A stretch of 64,000 bases of DNA, from positions 62,001-126,000 of the forward strand of contig JAJTUP010000101.1 of assembly GCA_021399435.1 (NCBI GenBank), in the 5' to 3' direction. Of this stretch, positions 22,070 through 34,130 are shown piece after piece (the stretch's first letter is position 1; each line of letters starts with the position of its first letter). Position numbers and translations under genes: made by a program. Below the pieces are notes generated by a model. That model ran no database searches. It was not told the origin of the DNA and was given only the letters and a program-made list of their open reading frames with translations. Origin of the DNA: Diaporthe sp. PMI_573 (taxonomy: Eukaryota > Ascomycota > Sordariomycetes > Diaporthales > Diaporthaceae).

Positions 22070-22872
22070 GCCCTTTAGGCAACCCTTCTATAGGCACAAC
22101 AATAACCAACCACAGTCAACACTACTTTGACCCTTACAATCGTAAGCCCAGCCAACAGAAAGGAGCATTACCTCCTCATCTTCGATTATGCCCTAGGCGC
22201 CGTGGAAGTTGATTAAAGGGCTGTGTGGCGAGGAGGAGGATTGGCATGGATCCTACCAAGCCTCGAAGGGGCGCATGGGTGGAAGGCCAGCCGGGATTAT
22301 TTTCTCTTTATGGATGCATTTAAGGTTGATGCGGTCTAGGTGTACAATCGCGAGTCTTTATTCTCTTGATAATCAGTCAGAATGCTACGGAGTACTAGGA
22401 GAAAACCTTAGCAAGTCAAGTGGGAGGTTACTTCGGCGCCCCGGCGGCGCTGGATCGTGTTTCCAGGGTTCGTGGGGAGCTATATCTCGAAGACCCGATG
22501 TATCCGGGATCCCTATGATCTTCTTGAGCATTGACCCAAATCTCAAAAAGTACAATGATATTAAAGTGTGCCTTTATCGTCTTATTATACTGTGGAACAC
22601 CGGTTGCTGTCGTCTGTTGAGCAAGTCCTTCGATCGAAAAACGCCCAACGTGGGGGCGTAGTCTGGTATGGCTTGTTTATAGACTGTGGTTCGGGCTATT
22701 CTTGCACCGAATTTAATGATCACGTGAACAAAACTGGACTATCCTTACGTGCGGGGTTTATCACCATCGCGGCGCGTAGCATGTGGCAAGCACGCCACCT
22801 TACACTTTGCTATTCCTTGGCTTTATCTATACAACATGTCTTGCCTGCCTAATAATGACTTAGACATTATTG
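22070..22872. other. No supported gene
   Basis: A frame at 22209-22661 is glycine/arginine/serine rich and shows no domain. I see no repeats or RNA genes here. Confidence 0.4.
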
Positions 22873-24210
22873 GTTAACTTGCCTGTTGAATTGGTTAACA
22901 ATGTTACTACTAATCTTGATTCTCTGGACCTACTCAACCTACGGCAAACCTGTCAGGCGATAGCCGCGAAGACAGCCAAGGCTTTCAGATACCGATTCTT
23001 CAACATACGATATGTTATGCTTGGGCGATGAAGTCTGTCAAACCTTGTTGAGATTTCGCACCACTTAGTTCTAAGCTAAGCTGTGCGGATTGTTGAATTG
23101 TGTGTCAACCACCTTGTCGAGCCTAAAGACTATATGAGCCGAGAACAACTGAAGAAGTGCGGTATTTAAGATAAGTATAATGCCGTGAGACTTGGTAATG
23201 GCGAAACTGTCTCTTTAGGCGACGATAGTTGGGAGACAATTAGCCAAAGCTACCAGGAAGCATAGAACGACTAAACTGTGTTTTTCAACTAGAGGCTTTA
23301 TATAAGATACCTGCTTAAAGCTCTTTCTCGCCTAAAGAACTGTAGAAGTATCGGAGTGGATGACTATACTCGATCTTGGGGTGCTGTCCAACTTGGCCGC
23401 CGGGTTGGCATATTCCTAAATCGATTCATCTCCCACTCCCTGCCTCGCAGCGTTATATACGCTGTGGTATTGATTAGATTGTTATTTTCCGCAGTTGTCT
23501 AGAGTCGGCTTCCCGTGGAAGAGATCTATATTCAATTTGGGAATACAATAGAAGGCTAAACAAGTGTTATTTCCCGGATGTTAGCACTTCCAAACAGTCT
23601 GGTACACGCAATTAGCACTTATCTTACTACCGTTACAACGCTTAGTCTCTTGGTAAACCCAAATAATAGCGATAACTACTTTGACGACAAAATTAGTGAA
23701 AAGTTTCTAGCAACCGATCTAATACGCAAAGAAGTGTATGATTGGCAATTAGAGTTTCTAGGCTTTCTCGAGCGTTTCCCCGCACTATCTGACCTCAACT
23801 TAGAGTTTAATTACCGCGAGGATAGGCAATAGTTCCCGGGGCTAGCTGAAAAGCTCTACATCCCTGGCCTCCGAGCTTTCAGCCTAGGTTATTTGGAATA
23901 CAGGAAGGATAAGCTTGTCCTACTCCTAGAGAAGCATAAAGCAATACTCTAAACGCTTACTCTCTAGAACATTGGAATTAATTGTAGGGGAGCAAACTCT
24001 TGGTCGTCTCTAGTAGGGACCCTGTGTGACGACTTTTTACTAGAGGTACTATACTTAAGAAATTGTAGTGTTGACGACTGGGAAATTGCGTCTAGTCGAG
24101 CTATCCCCGATACACTCTACGTATATAGTAGTTACGAGATGGATGTAATGGATATAGAGCTCGTTGCTTTCGAGTATAGACATACGGTCAGGCAAAGACA
24201 AACTACCTAG
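22873..24210 (+). pseudogene. F-box protein pseudogene, single frame with many stops
   Basis: One reading frame can be followed for about 1.3 kb without any frameshift, although it has roughly a dozen stops. It begins 'NLPVELVNNVTTNLDSLDL' then 'LRQTCQAIAAK', which is a clear F-box. It continues with KNCRSIGVDDY, a solvent-exposed helical region, 'FLERFPALSDLNLEFNYRE', and leucine-rich segments such as 'LCDDFLLEVLYLRNCSVDDW'. This is the usual F-box plus leucine-rich layout of fungal SCF substrate receptors. The stops (TGA from CGA, TAA/TAG from CAA/CAG) without indels are the signature of RIP, not of ordinary decay. It cannot make the full protein. Confidence 0.8.
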
Positions 24211-25800
24211 TACATTTCTTTAAGTAGAATATAACTGCCGATAAGCGGGACTTTTAGCACATAATTTTCTAAACCACCTCGAAGTATAAACTGTTTGTTA
24301 CCAGTATTTTCGGACTCTGCGCATCTTTGTTACATATATAGTTGAGACCTATTGATGTCTCTAAAAGAAGGAGTGGCTAAGATAAAGGTACACAACGCAA
24401 ATAGACCCAAAAAGGTCGATACCCAGAGCTACGTTATAACTAATATATCTGAGAGACTAATAGGTGAGTGTGGGAAGAGATGTGTTATCTAGAAGAGCGC
24501 AGTCAGACCAGCCAGATACGATAGCGGGTGTTGAATTATATCAGCTACAAGCGATTTATCCCACAAGGCCTTGGCGGCTTATATACATTATATTTTAAAG
24601 TTGCGGAAGTGGAATGTATAGCCCCTCTATATATTGTAATGGTCCCATATCTACCCACTTCTCGCCCTCTGCGGGGATCGTCCTCTTGTAATCAACTCCC
24701 ATATAACCTTAACTTCAACCTGCGGCCTCGGCAGAGACGACCTTTATCTTTACCTCCCAACCCTGCATACTAGGTTCTGTGGTACGAGAGGGTAGATAAT
24801 GTTATTTAGCTAATTTATGGCCCTAAATTTAATAGGTAGGAGTACTTAATAAAGAAGGAAGACTAGGCAAGGCAAAATAGAGGTTAATAACTAAAGGTTT
24901 GAGTGATAGATAATATAGGTTCTTCTTTCTTGGCTTCTTTTTATATATAGGCCGGTTAGGATAGTTGCCTTTTTAAACAATAAGTTTACTTGCAATAAGT
25001 TTATTTTACTTTTTCTTTCTACTGTATAATATTTTATATATATATAGTTACAACATCTAGCTTACAGTAAATATACTATATAAGCCATATATAGTGTATA
25101 TAGTTAATATTTACTCTTTTTTTTATAAACAAACTTAGGCAGATACTTATTTTAGCCTATTTTATACACAGCTGACTTTATAAGGATAAGATAGATTAGT
25201 TTTAAGAAGCTATAAAGGATTAAAGTATAGTTTTCCCTAAAGGCGATAAGGGCAGTTTTAGCCTTAACTAAAATAATAACACTATCTTGTATTATACCTA
25301 TACCTAATAGGCAAATAAGAGTAGGCAGGAGTTAACTATATTAATATAAATTCTAACTACAGGATTATGCTGCAGTAATGGGGGAAATTTTATAGATAGT
25401 AAAAACCTCTAAAATAGGCTCGTTGATTAATTAGCTATTCTTTTTCTTATTAATGTTTAACTCTATAGCTTTTATAATAGAAGGTGAGATAATTAACTAT
25501 GAGTCAAAAGATATATTTAACTTACTTACAAGCTGTTTGATTAATTCTTAGATTTTAGAAATATTACCTAGCATTAGCTCTTTAAGTCTGTCTCTTAATG
25601 GCTTGCAATTTTATTTTAGCTATAATATAAGCTAAATATTATATGCTACTAAGTTTTTGACTCTTGTTGTTACTAACGGCTATCTTAATGTATAGTAATT
25701 GCCTTGGTCTAAGTTACAGGCATGCCTTTTACGGCTAGTATACTGCTTCTAGATAAGCCAACAACTTAAGTAGACTCTAGAGGTTTAAGGTAGCTATACT
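24211..25800. other. AT-rich RIP-type relic DNA
   Basis: Composition is strongly AT, with stops in all frames and TA dinucleotides in excess by eye. No motif could be read with confidence. The stretch ends where the dispersed 0.5 kb repeat begins. Confidence 0.6.
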
Positions 25801-26320
25801 GTTAAACGGAAACGCTCATTTAGGTGTAGGCGCTGCACGTAGGGAGTTACCCTAGACTTCACGGAAGGAGTTACCCTAGACTTTTTGCTAGTGGCGTGCG
25901 CGCTGGCAGATGAGTTTGGTGGCCGTGAGCCGATTTTTTGGGCTGTTTTAAGACCCTAACTTCGAACCTCTACATTCCCTTTATTTCTTACCTAAAAAGC
26001 ATGTAACCTAGTTCATTAGATAGCCTGATTTCTGAAGTTTATCTGTATTTAGTTTGGTTACTGTCAGGGTTAGGGTTGGCTGGCTATTTAAAGCCAAAGA
26101 TGGTGGGTCTGGGGGCCGAATTTTCCGGCCCCTCCATTCCTGCACCAGAGCCAACCGCAGCATGCCCAGGGTTGAGGTCATGTCGGAGGGACTGTGAGGA
26201 GGGCTGACAGAAGCCCACTCAAATTCAATGCAAAGTTGTCCAAACCATTCTCAATCATCCCAACAAGACCTCAGTGTACCCTACTGCTACCTGACTCCCA
26301 TTCGATCCACCAACCTTCAG
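25801..26320 (+). repeat. Dispersed 0.5 kb repeat, copy A
   Basis: This block begins gttaaacggaaacgct and ends accttcag, and is closely matched at 59284-59813; a part is matched at 52382-52486. Near its start it holds two tandem units containing gagttaccctagactt. Inside it carries the conserved text cagatgagtttggtggccgt and cagggttagggttggctgg. It is GC-richer than its AT-rich flanks and has no long open frame in this copy. It may be part of a larger non-LTR or non-autonomous element. Confidence 0.85.
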
Positions 26321-26930
26321 AGCTATAAATGGTGGGTTGGCGCTCTACGAAATGTATTGAAAATAATTTACTTATAAGGCAGAAGTAACTTCCGAAAGTT
26401 TCTACCTTGAGTGAATTGGGACAATTGTATGGCCAATTAGGTGTGTTTACCCTGACACTAGTAAAGTGCTAGTTACTAGGAACGCACGGACTAGGGGACT
26501 AGGATGACGGAGAGTAAATACAAATGGTGTAGTTATTGTGGGCCGATAGCATAATGGGATACTTTACAATAATTAACTAAGGAGCTAAAGGTTTGATTTA
26601 TTATAGGGGTAAATTTTGTTTTCTTTTGTTTTTCTTTTCTTTTCGACTTTTTGGAGCGGCTATCAGCATAAATAAAAGACTGCCAGTATTGATAGGTCTA
26701 TAGTAAATAGGTCTGTAAGTGAATAGTAGAGGGCCCGTAGCTAGTACGGGGCCTGCACTATAAAGGGTTGTTGCCCTACGGGCGTAGCTTTACTACACCC
26801 TTTAAAGCGACAACCAGACCCTATAGACTTAATGGAATACCCATTTGGTCTACACTCTCCTTTTCTCTTCGCTAACACTTCTTTCTATTATATACGATAA
26901 AGCCCAACCAACAAAATCTTTTATATAATA
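26321..26930. other. AT-rich, no gene
   Basis: No readable gene. A pyrimidine-rich run (ttttgttttcttttgtttttc) occurs near 26615-26640. An inverted pair, gtagctagtacgggg-like and its partial complement, occurs at 26730-26800. Confidence 0.4.
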
Positions 26931-27288
26931 TAGAAGAAAACGCGTTTTTGGAGAAATTGGCATAAAAGTAGAAAACTGCTAGTATAAAAATAGTAATGTA
27001 GACTATAGTAAAAAGGGCGGTCTACAATAGACCGCTATTGTTACTATAGTAGGGCTTAGTCATTCTAAGCAGCCATTCTAATTAGCTGCTGGATCTGTAT
27101 ACCAACTGCTGGTCTGTGTACCTTAAATTAGTCAGCCTTTTGGCTACACCCTACTTGAGCGCTTTGTTGCCTACAAAGGAGCCAGCCAGAAACAATAAGA
27201 CAGACAACTACCACCTACCAAATTAAAGCTATTTACAGCTATTTCGGTAACCCTTCAAGTAATTACTCATTTACATACCCTACCAACA
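26931..27288 (+). repeat. Copia-type LTR (solo or 5'), copy 1
   Basis: This sequence aligns in inverted orientation with 58166-58541, which lies directly downstream of a Copia pol 3' end. Its 3' part also aligns with 40571-40728. Shared blocks include aaagtagaaaactgctagta, gcaccctacttgagcgcttt-like text and attaaagctatttacagct. The copies differ mainly by transitions. No intact Copia coding region follows it, so it is a solo LTR or the start of a ruined element. Confidence 0.7.
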
Positions 27289-29308
27289 ATATTAATATAT
27301 TATATATATAATATATATTATCGACTATTAACTATTTGTATTTGTTTAAGTTTTTCTATTTAGCTAGAAACTACAGTTAGTATCCTAGAAAGACAAGATA
27401 TAATTAAAAATGAAAACAGTAATTTTTGCTATATAGGACTTTTTACAGTAACTTTGCAATCTTCTGCAAACCTGTCTATAGTTAGAAGCCGCCTGTTATT
27501 CTATGCTAGAAGCCGTAGCGTTAGGCTGTGCCTAGTCTGTTTGCGCCGGTGTTATTAACAAGCCGTTAGCCTGTCGAGATTAAAGCTATTGCGGGCTGCA
27601 AGCAACCTAGTTTGATGTCATTAAGTACTATATAAAAGTGCCATCACTATGTGACTTAGGCCTTTAAGTTGGCCAAAATGGGCGATGATAAAAGTAGCCA
27701 TTACCTCAAAGGTTCTTGCTCTGCTCTGTAAACACACCTATCTACTACGACCTTGTTTCGCTGCGTTGTAAGACTATACAAAAGTAATTATTCAGCCTGC
27801 CGCGCAAAGCCGAGATGACTGCCAGTCAAGCTTAAACCAGTATATATATTAGGTAAGGCAACCATATTCTATTGTCTAGATGCGTAGACCTGATAGCTCT
27901 GCCACAAACAGCTATAGAAATAGACTTTAACTACAATGAGCAAGTCCGTGTTGATATAAGGACATTACTTGTAAAGGCAAAGGAGTGTAACGACGAGGGA
28001 CCTTGTGTAATTAAATAGATTGACGTGTTTATTGTTACCTTAAAGAAGTTTAAGGACTATTCTATATAAATAAACCAGCTTATTACTTTTAAAACAACGA
28101 TTAATAATAATAAGTCAAAGAGAGGAAAGAAGGCAGCCAAAGATAGAAAGCGTTTTTTTGACAAGATTTATTATCTACCTTAGATAGACGAAACCTTGTT
28201 GCAGAAATATTATATAGTTAAATATAAATTAGTTAAAAACACATAATTATAGATCTTTTACCCTTATATCTAGGAGGGATAATATATATTATATAACTTT
28301 TTATTATAACTTTATTTATATATAAGAATTTTAAAAGCTTAATTTTTTTTAAAAAAAATAAAACTTTATTATATTTATATATTGTTAAACAGTGTCCTGA
28401 AAATATAAGTTGTTTTTACTAGCTTGTAAGTATAGTACGTTATTTTTATATTAGTATAGCGGCTATTTTCTTAATATAGTAGCTATTTCTAGATCTTCTG
28501 TAAGTTGGTTGCCTTAAGTGCCTAATTTAGAGCGAGTACTAGTTGTTGTTAGATATCTTAATTATATGCCCTTTTAAGCTTGTCTTAAGTTGGAGCCTAA
28601 TAAAGAGGCTCTGTTTTACTGTCTTTAACCTTGTTATCTTTTTTGCGAGCTCGGTATTTAATTAGTCTAGTCTTGTAAACCTTACAGAGCGTGCTTTTGT
28701 ATCTAAGTACCCATTCCGATATTTTAAATATCGACAAGACTATTATTTTAGAAATTTTGGCCGTGTCTAGGTTTACATAATCCCAGCATTAGCGTAATTG
28801 GCAGTATAATCTTAGGAGGGCGTACCATGCAGGAAAGATATATGTGTCCTTGCATATCTCTGGGGTGACAAGGTCTAAATTTGTTGTTATAGCTATCTTT
28901 ACGTATAGGGATAAAGAAAAGATATAATAGATAAAAGAGTGGATAAGAATAAGCATTGCTTTGTAATAGTTTTCTTGAGCTAGCTAGGGGAATCTATTGG
29001 TTGCAAACCGGGCTTATAACTATGGTGGGAAAAATAAGGTCTATAGGCTAGAAAACATAATACAAAGCTTGTCTAAAGTCTAGGTAGGATTGAGAACGTC
29101 TTTCTAAATGAGTTCCAGTTTTATAGTGTATGTGGCACGCTTAGAAACTGGGGTTAGGGTCTTGTCCTCCACACCATTATGAGGCTGTCCAGTTCCTGGT
29201 CAATCAAAGGGCGCGTGCGGATGATGAGTAAGCACGCCGCTAACTGTATTCCCAGAGCTACTTATTAACAAACCACTCCCGGATACTATAGGCTATATGA
29301 GACTGTAG
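27289..29308. other. AT-rich transposon debris
   Basis: A plus-strand frame can be read at about 27890-28200 with few stops (AIEIDFNYNEQVRVDI, then KRFFDKIYYLP), and a minus-strand frame at 28400-28900 (CKDTYIFPAWYALL). Both look like eroded element proteins of a class I cannot name. 28200-28420 is nearly pure A/T. Confidence 0.45.
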
Positions 29309-30070
29309 AGTATTATAAACTCAGCGGACAGGCAGGCACTCCGCTACCTCGCACGACAAGACAGTAACTGGTTCGGGAAGCAGGAGTTCCCCCTGGTTTA
29401 TAAGATCGTCTTTGGCATATCCTCAAAGCCGCTCGCGGACAAGCTCTGCCAAAATCCAGACGCCGTTTTTAAAACTAATGCCCAAGGCCGTACCACGCTT
29501 AACTAGGCGACCATCCAGGCCCAATTAGAGAATATAGAACTCTTAATCTATTTCAGCTCCAGCCCGACCTCAATAGATGTCTTCGGCCATACTACCATCC
29601 TACATACAGTTAACAGCCATAATACCGAGGCCCTCCACATCATCCTTAAAGCTAGGGCGGATCCCGAACCCCAGATACCAAACAGCTTGTTTCGCAGCAA
29701 CCCCCTCACATCAGCCAACCTAAACAGCCTGCCCGAGATGGTCAAGCTACTCATTGAATTCGGCGCCAAGATTGACGCGGCCAACCCCGAGGGCCTAATA
29801 GCGCTATATTTGGCAGCCGTCTTGCAGAATCCCGAGTATACGAGAATCCTGCTTGCATATGGCGCCGACACGGAGTACACGTCAAGCAACGGGTATACGC
29901 CACTTATAACGGCGATAATGCATAACAGCCATGCCGTTCTAAGACTTTTGTTAGGCAGTCGCGCCAGCTGTCTAAACAGCAGTCTGTTGTCTATTATAGA
30001 TAACCACGCGGACTTGGAGACGAAGTCGATACTCGCCTCGTCTCAATTTTCCGACCTACATGTTGACTGA
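29309..30070 (+). pseudogene. Ankyrin-repeat protein fragment with one nonsense codon
   Basis: One frame is open from 29309 to the TGA at 30070 except for a TAG at 29504-29506, which stands where tryptophan is expected in 'GRTTLN*A'. It encodes four or five ankyrin repeats, seen as 'FGHTTILHTVNSHNTEALH', 'PEMVKLLIEFGAKIDAANP', 'EYTRILLAYGADTEYTSSN' and 'GYTPLITAIMHNSHAVLRLL'. The helix-turn-helix spacing of about 33 residues is kept. The N-terminus is missing, and a stop lies just upstream at 29306. Such arrays often form the C-terminal part of fungal STAND/NLR-like or regulatory proteins, but no NACHT or NB-ARC part is found nearby. One G-to-A change explains the loss of frame. Confidence 0.8.
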
Positions 30071-31422
30071 TTCCCCACCAACCGGCTCGTACCGGGCTCC
30101 TGACAAAGATGCAGAGGAGAGCGCAGAACTGGAGGCAGGGGATTATGCCACTAGGTCCTGAGATCGGCCGGCGTCATGCTGTCCAGCACGGTCACTTGTA
30201 ATTAGATTTTATCTAGATCTCAAGACCACCAGATTTATATGCAGCGATAGAGATAGTAATATCCAAGGAGAATGACAGTCATCCTGTTCATACTTGCCAT
30301 CGCACCTTAACTTCGTTATTTCGTTACTTTGTCCGATCGGAGACCACAGCAGAAATACGGGAGGGGAAATAAAGAGCCGATTGATACCTCGCCGTGCCGT
30401 CTCATGATTTTGACCAAGTGCGAATGGCTTTCCCCCAGAGAGCCACAGCAGCAAATCCTGCCTGAGACGAAAGGCACATTACCGATCTACGACCTTGTCC
30501 ATGTAGCATAGGCCGCACTGGTGTTCTAGGGCCATGACTTATGCATGGGAAAGGGGCCCCAGCACAGATGAAGCACGAGTTGGTTGCCCTTAGCAAACCA
30601 CGAACAGTGCTAACCTCAACCAGTTGAACTACCGCAGCTCCCTTAATTGGTCGACGAAGCATTCGATTTTGTCTGCAACCCCTAGAACCCATCATATTCA
30701 TGGTCGACAGCCAGCCAGCCGCCTAACCATGGCGTCATCGTCTATAATCATGCAGATGCAGGATATCATTCGAGGAATGAACTCAAGTATCTCGAAATCG
30801 GTCGTGATATCGACCTGCTGAAACAACTTGCCGTACCTGAGAGGGGTCTTTTTGGAACCATTGAGATGATCGGTTGGCAGGGCTTCTGAGACCCTGGCAC
30901 TACTCGATGAGGAAAAGCGCATCTCTGGAGATTCCACGCGAGGCTCCTCGGCCAGAAAGTGCCCCCACCCACCTCACCCGTTGCCTCAGACCCGTCCCAG
31001 GGTTGAATGATCTTCCAATTTGTGGTCTGTGAATCCTAGAAACCCACTCATCCTGGCAAGGAGTATGTCCCCCACTCTGCACCCGAGTGACATCGTCTTG
31101 ATTTGATGGCGGAGCGTTGCTGCACTTAAGTCACCACGTCCAAAATAAGCAAGCGTGCATCCGCCACGACCCCTTTACCTTCCCTTTGCTGATGTGACTC
31201 TGTTAGAGCATACCTAGTTCAGCATGTGTTCACTCCGCAAGACCCTAGTTCGAGTCCCACCCGCTGCTAGGATGGACCTCTTGCGAGACTTCCACCAGGT
31301 GATGAGAGGACATCCACGACTCTGGAAGGCCAGTCTCCTCCAGATCCTGACGTCGTGTACACTTTTCACGAAAGCGGATGCAAATCAGGCGGAGGTAGAG
31401 GATCCAGATCTGGTGGACAGAC
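30071..31422. other. No supported gene
   Basis: Several short frames on both strands lack domains. A minus-strand stretch (30698-30922, starting MRFSSSSSARV) is coherent but very short. A B-box-like gttcgagtcccac occurs at 31246-31258, but no cloverleaf can be drawn. The possible last exon of the membrane-protein gene could extend to about 31245. Confidence 0.4.
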
Positions 31423-32206
31423 CTATTCATTTCGACGGGAACGCATAAACCGTGGGCAACCTATACGATTAGCCTTAATTTTCTCGAAATCACGCAGCAA
31501 TCTTACCAGTAAGCCGTAGTGATTGATGCGCAAGGTGAACCATACAGCCGGGGGGAGGAGCAGGACGTTGAGCACCATCGTGAAGACAAGCCAGAATCGC
31601 AGCCACCAGTGATCCACAGGCGACTCCTCAAGTTTCTTTCGACACTTCCACCAAAGTGCTAAACACTCGCATGTGGACCACACCCGACAGCTGGAAATCG
31701 TGAGCGAGACAAGGACCTTGGTCACCGTTGGACTCCACCGGGCTGGGACAGTTCCAACAAGGAGGCCGAAAACCACTATGTCAAACATAATTGCACCGAT
31801 CATCCGTTCCTATTTATCCTTCCACCGAAGGGTCCAGAGAAGTCGCTGAGAAATCAGTCAAAGTGTCAAATCTCTTCCGGTAAAAGCAACATACCTCGCC
31901 CGATAGAGTGAAGTAGAGCCCTAGGTGTATGACATCTACTTCGACGATCGATTTGAAGGGCCTCCATGCCGCATACATGGTCAAAAAACCAAACAGGACT
32001 GCCGCTACGCGCCCGAGCAAAGCAATAGGGAAAAAAAAGGCGGAGTCTCCCGGAGCGGGTTCTCTTTGGGCCCCGATTCCGCGTCTCTTGCGCCATAAGA
32101 GAAGCATGGCAAGGATGTGGAATAATCCTGACGACAACTGAGCAGCTGCCACTGCAATTAGGCAGCAAATCCATTGCGGATCTTTCTGCAGGGTGGTGAT
32201 GTCCAT
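31423..32206 (-). CDS. Multi-span membrane protein, two exons
   Basis: Exon 1 (32206-31895, from ATG) and exon 2 (from 31809) join in phase across an 85-nt intron with GTATGT donor, a GACTGAT-type branch site and a TAG acceptor. The protein has about six hydrophobic segments. Examples are 'WICCLIAVAAAQLSSGLFHI', FFFPIALLGRVAAVLFGFL, FDIVVFGLLVGTVPA and WLVFTMVLNVLLLPPAVW. Between them are short basic loops. A further GTAAGA donor, GCTAAT branch and TAG acceptor near 31507-31464 would replace the last 22 codons with a tail ending near 31245. No family is recognised. It is undamaged and GC-balanced, so it is likely expressed. Confidence 0.6.
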
Positions 32207-32664
32207 CTCGATGTGCTATGGCTGGAGCGGCTGAGGACGATGAGATACGGGTGAATTCGGGGAAACGATGATGGTTCTTGGGAGGCAGGAAGCATCATAA
32301 TATCTTAGAAGGGTATCGCCCACAGCTCTTAGGATCGGTAACTCTGAACCCAGATGCCAAGGTTGCATGAGTACCTGCTTCAAGATTATATGTCGCAAGG
32401 AGCCCCTGCCCTGCAAGTGTCCAAATCGGGGAGATAAGAGCTTGACGATCTCATTCTTTTGTGCAAGGTTGTATTCCTGGAACATGTGCTCGGGGGGAGG
32501 GTGGCGAGGTGAAATCAGTAGGGGTCTTGCTCCGGCCTTGGATGCCCCTGCTTCCTCTTCTCCTTCTCTGCTTGGTCTCACCTTCGTCTTTTTCCCCCCT
32601 CTCTCTTCTCCCCCACTACCTCATACCTCCCAGCTCGTCTCTAAACTTCTGTTTCACGTACAAG

Positions 32665-33076
32665 ATGCTTGGTAGAGAAAGCGAGAACGCGACGGTCTTA
32701 TATATCGATAAAGAGAGTCCTAGTAAGTAGCTGATAACTCGTTTTTAATTGACGTTGTGTCCTAATAATATCAGAGCCTGTTTGGAACTCAACTTCGACT
32801 GACGGGCCTTGGAACGCGGTGTTGATAGCTTGGTGTGATAAGTCGATATCTTGGCCTCTTACCCCCATTGTAGTGGAAAATCGCGGAGCGGAATGGGAGA
32901 TGCCACTAGTTTGGACGAATCTCGGGATCTTTGCAACATTCCCAACACAACTTGAAGCTGGACGCCACATTGTTTTCCTAGACATGAAGGCATTTAGCGA
33001 TCCGGAGGTGGAAAAGGCACCTCGTCATAACACGGTGGACGAAGTACGGCTTCAAATGTCTTATTTACTCTTGTAA
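32665..33076 (+). CDS. Hypothetical protein, 119 aa, two exons
   Basis: Exon 1 (32665-32722) begins MLGRESEN. Exon 2 (32775-33076) is joined across a 52-nt intron with a GTAAGT donor, CTAAT near the 3' end and a CAG acceptor; the joined frame ends at TAA. The product contains 'PWNAVLIAWCDKSISWPLTP' and 'WTNLGIFATFPTQLEAGR', looks globular and has no recognised motif. The frame also stays open upstream of the ATG, but that part is a proline/leucine-rich string and less likely to be coding. It lies divergently to the membrane-protein gene with about 460 bp between their starts. Confidence 0.5.
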
Positions 33077-33685
33077 GCCCGCGTCATTTAATCTTGAATC
33101 AAATTTTGCGTTGTCTGCCCATGCACTGGAGAGTATTCTTGCCTGAGAGTTAGGATTCTAGTACCACCGCGTATGAAAAGCCGGCCTTGGGCACCAGCAC
33201 GATGAATCTCTTCCGCTTGACAGATTGCGTCTGAGAGATGACCAATAGTAGGTTGGAGCCGGCATCTTGCCCCAGTGGCCCAGCCCTGCGGCGAGGAAAT
33301 TCCCCAGTCCTAGTCATGGGCAGGGAATCGGCATCCCCGATGAATTATACTTTCAGTGTTGGCCGACAATAGTCAGCCATTGTGTTGCATCGTCCATTCC
33401 ATCCCGAGCTTTGTCCTGCTGAAGTTGTTCGGTGAGACGAGCCATGGTCTAGTGTAAGCCAAAGAAATAAAGCCATCACACCACTCCCCCTTTTTTCTGT
33501 GCATGCGCCGCCAGTATGCAGATTCTCTATTCCAGGCCCCATGAAGTGGCTGAGTAGGAGATGTGAAGGATGTGCGGCGAGGAATCAAGACGTATCAGCA
33601 GATACTGGCGAGATTATAAGAGGGACTTGATCCCTCAGAACTCTGTCCTCGTCCCAATGTATTCACTCTTCAATCTTGTACCACT
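33077..33685. other. Intergenic
   Basis: I see no gene, repeat or RNA here. It should contain the promoter of the gene starting at 33686. Confidence 0.5.
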
Positions 33686-34096
33686 ATGCCGCCTCTCAAT
33701 CAAGAACAAGTCGAACTTCTTCTCTGGGAAGTGGGAAAGCGCGAGAGAATCCCACCGGCAGCTCAGAGACGCCTGACGAAGGTGTACACCGCCAACAAAA
33801 ACTCTACAGAACGAATTTTCCTCGACTATGGTGGCCTGTCAGCTTGCATCGCCTACTTATTTACCCAATACACAGTAGAGGACGTCAAAGGCAAACAGCC
33901 CAAGAAGGTTGAGCGGAAGGGATTAGTCACAATCCTTGATAGACTGTCTACCAAAAATCGCCAGGCAGCGGCGGAGCAGCTCATGGCAGCGTTGAAACCC
34001 GTGGCGAAGGATTTGGAGAAGTGGATCAGAAGAAGTCGCCGGCGCGAGATTAAACGCGATCGAGTCAAAATCTCCTTTGGTGGGGCAGGATCTTAA
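33686..34096 (+). CDS. Hypothetical helical protein, 136 aa
   Basis: An ATG-initiated frame (MPPLNQEQVELLLWEVGK) ending at TAA. The protein is mostly helical and basic, with an R/K-rich end (WIRRSRRREIKRDR). I recognise no family. An alternative model removes its last codons through a weak intron (GTGGGG at 34080 to CAG at 34140). That would join it in phase to the frame at 34131-34751, giving one protein of 334 residues. The phase and length agree, but the donor is poor, so I list the two frames separately. Confidence 0.5.
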   Translation: MPPLNQEQVELLLWEVGKRERIPPAAQRRLTKVYTANKNSTERIFLDYGGLSACIAYLFTQYTVEDVKGKQPKKVERKGLVTILDRLSTKNRQAAAEQLMAALKPVAKDLEKWIRRSRRREIKRDRVKISFGGAGS

Positions 34097-34130
34097 CAGG
34101 GTGATGGCGACTCCGGCTTGAACATCGCCT

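Noticed and set aside
31190..31270. Possible tRNA gene
   Set aside because: A B-box-like gttcgagtcccac and an A-box-like tagagcat are present, but the T stem and acceptor stem cannot be paired, so no cloverleaf forms.
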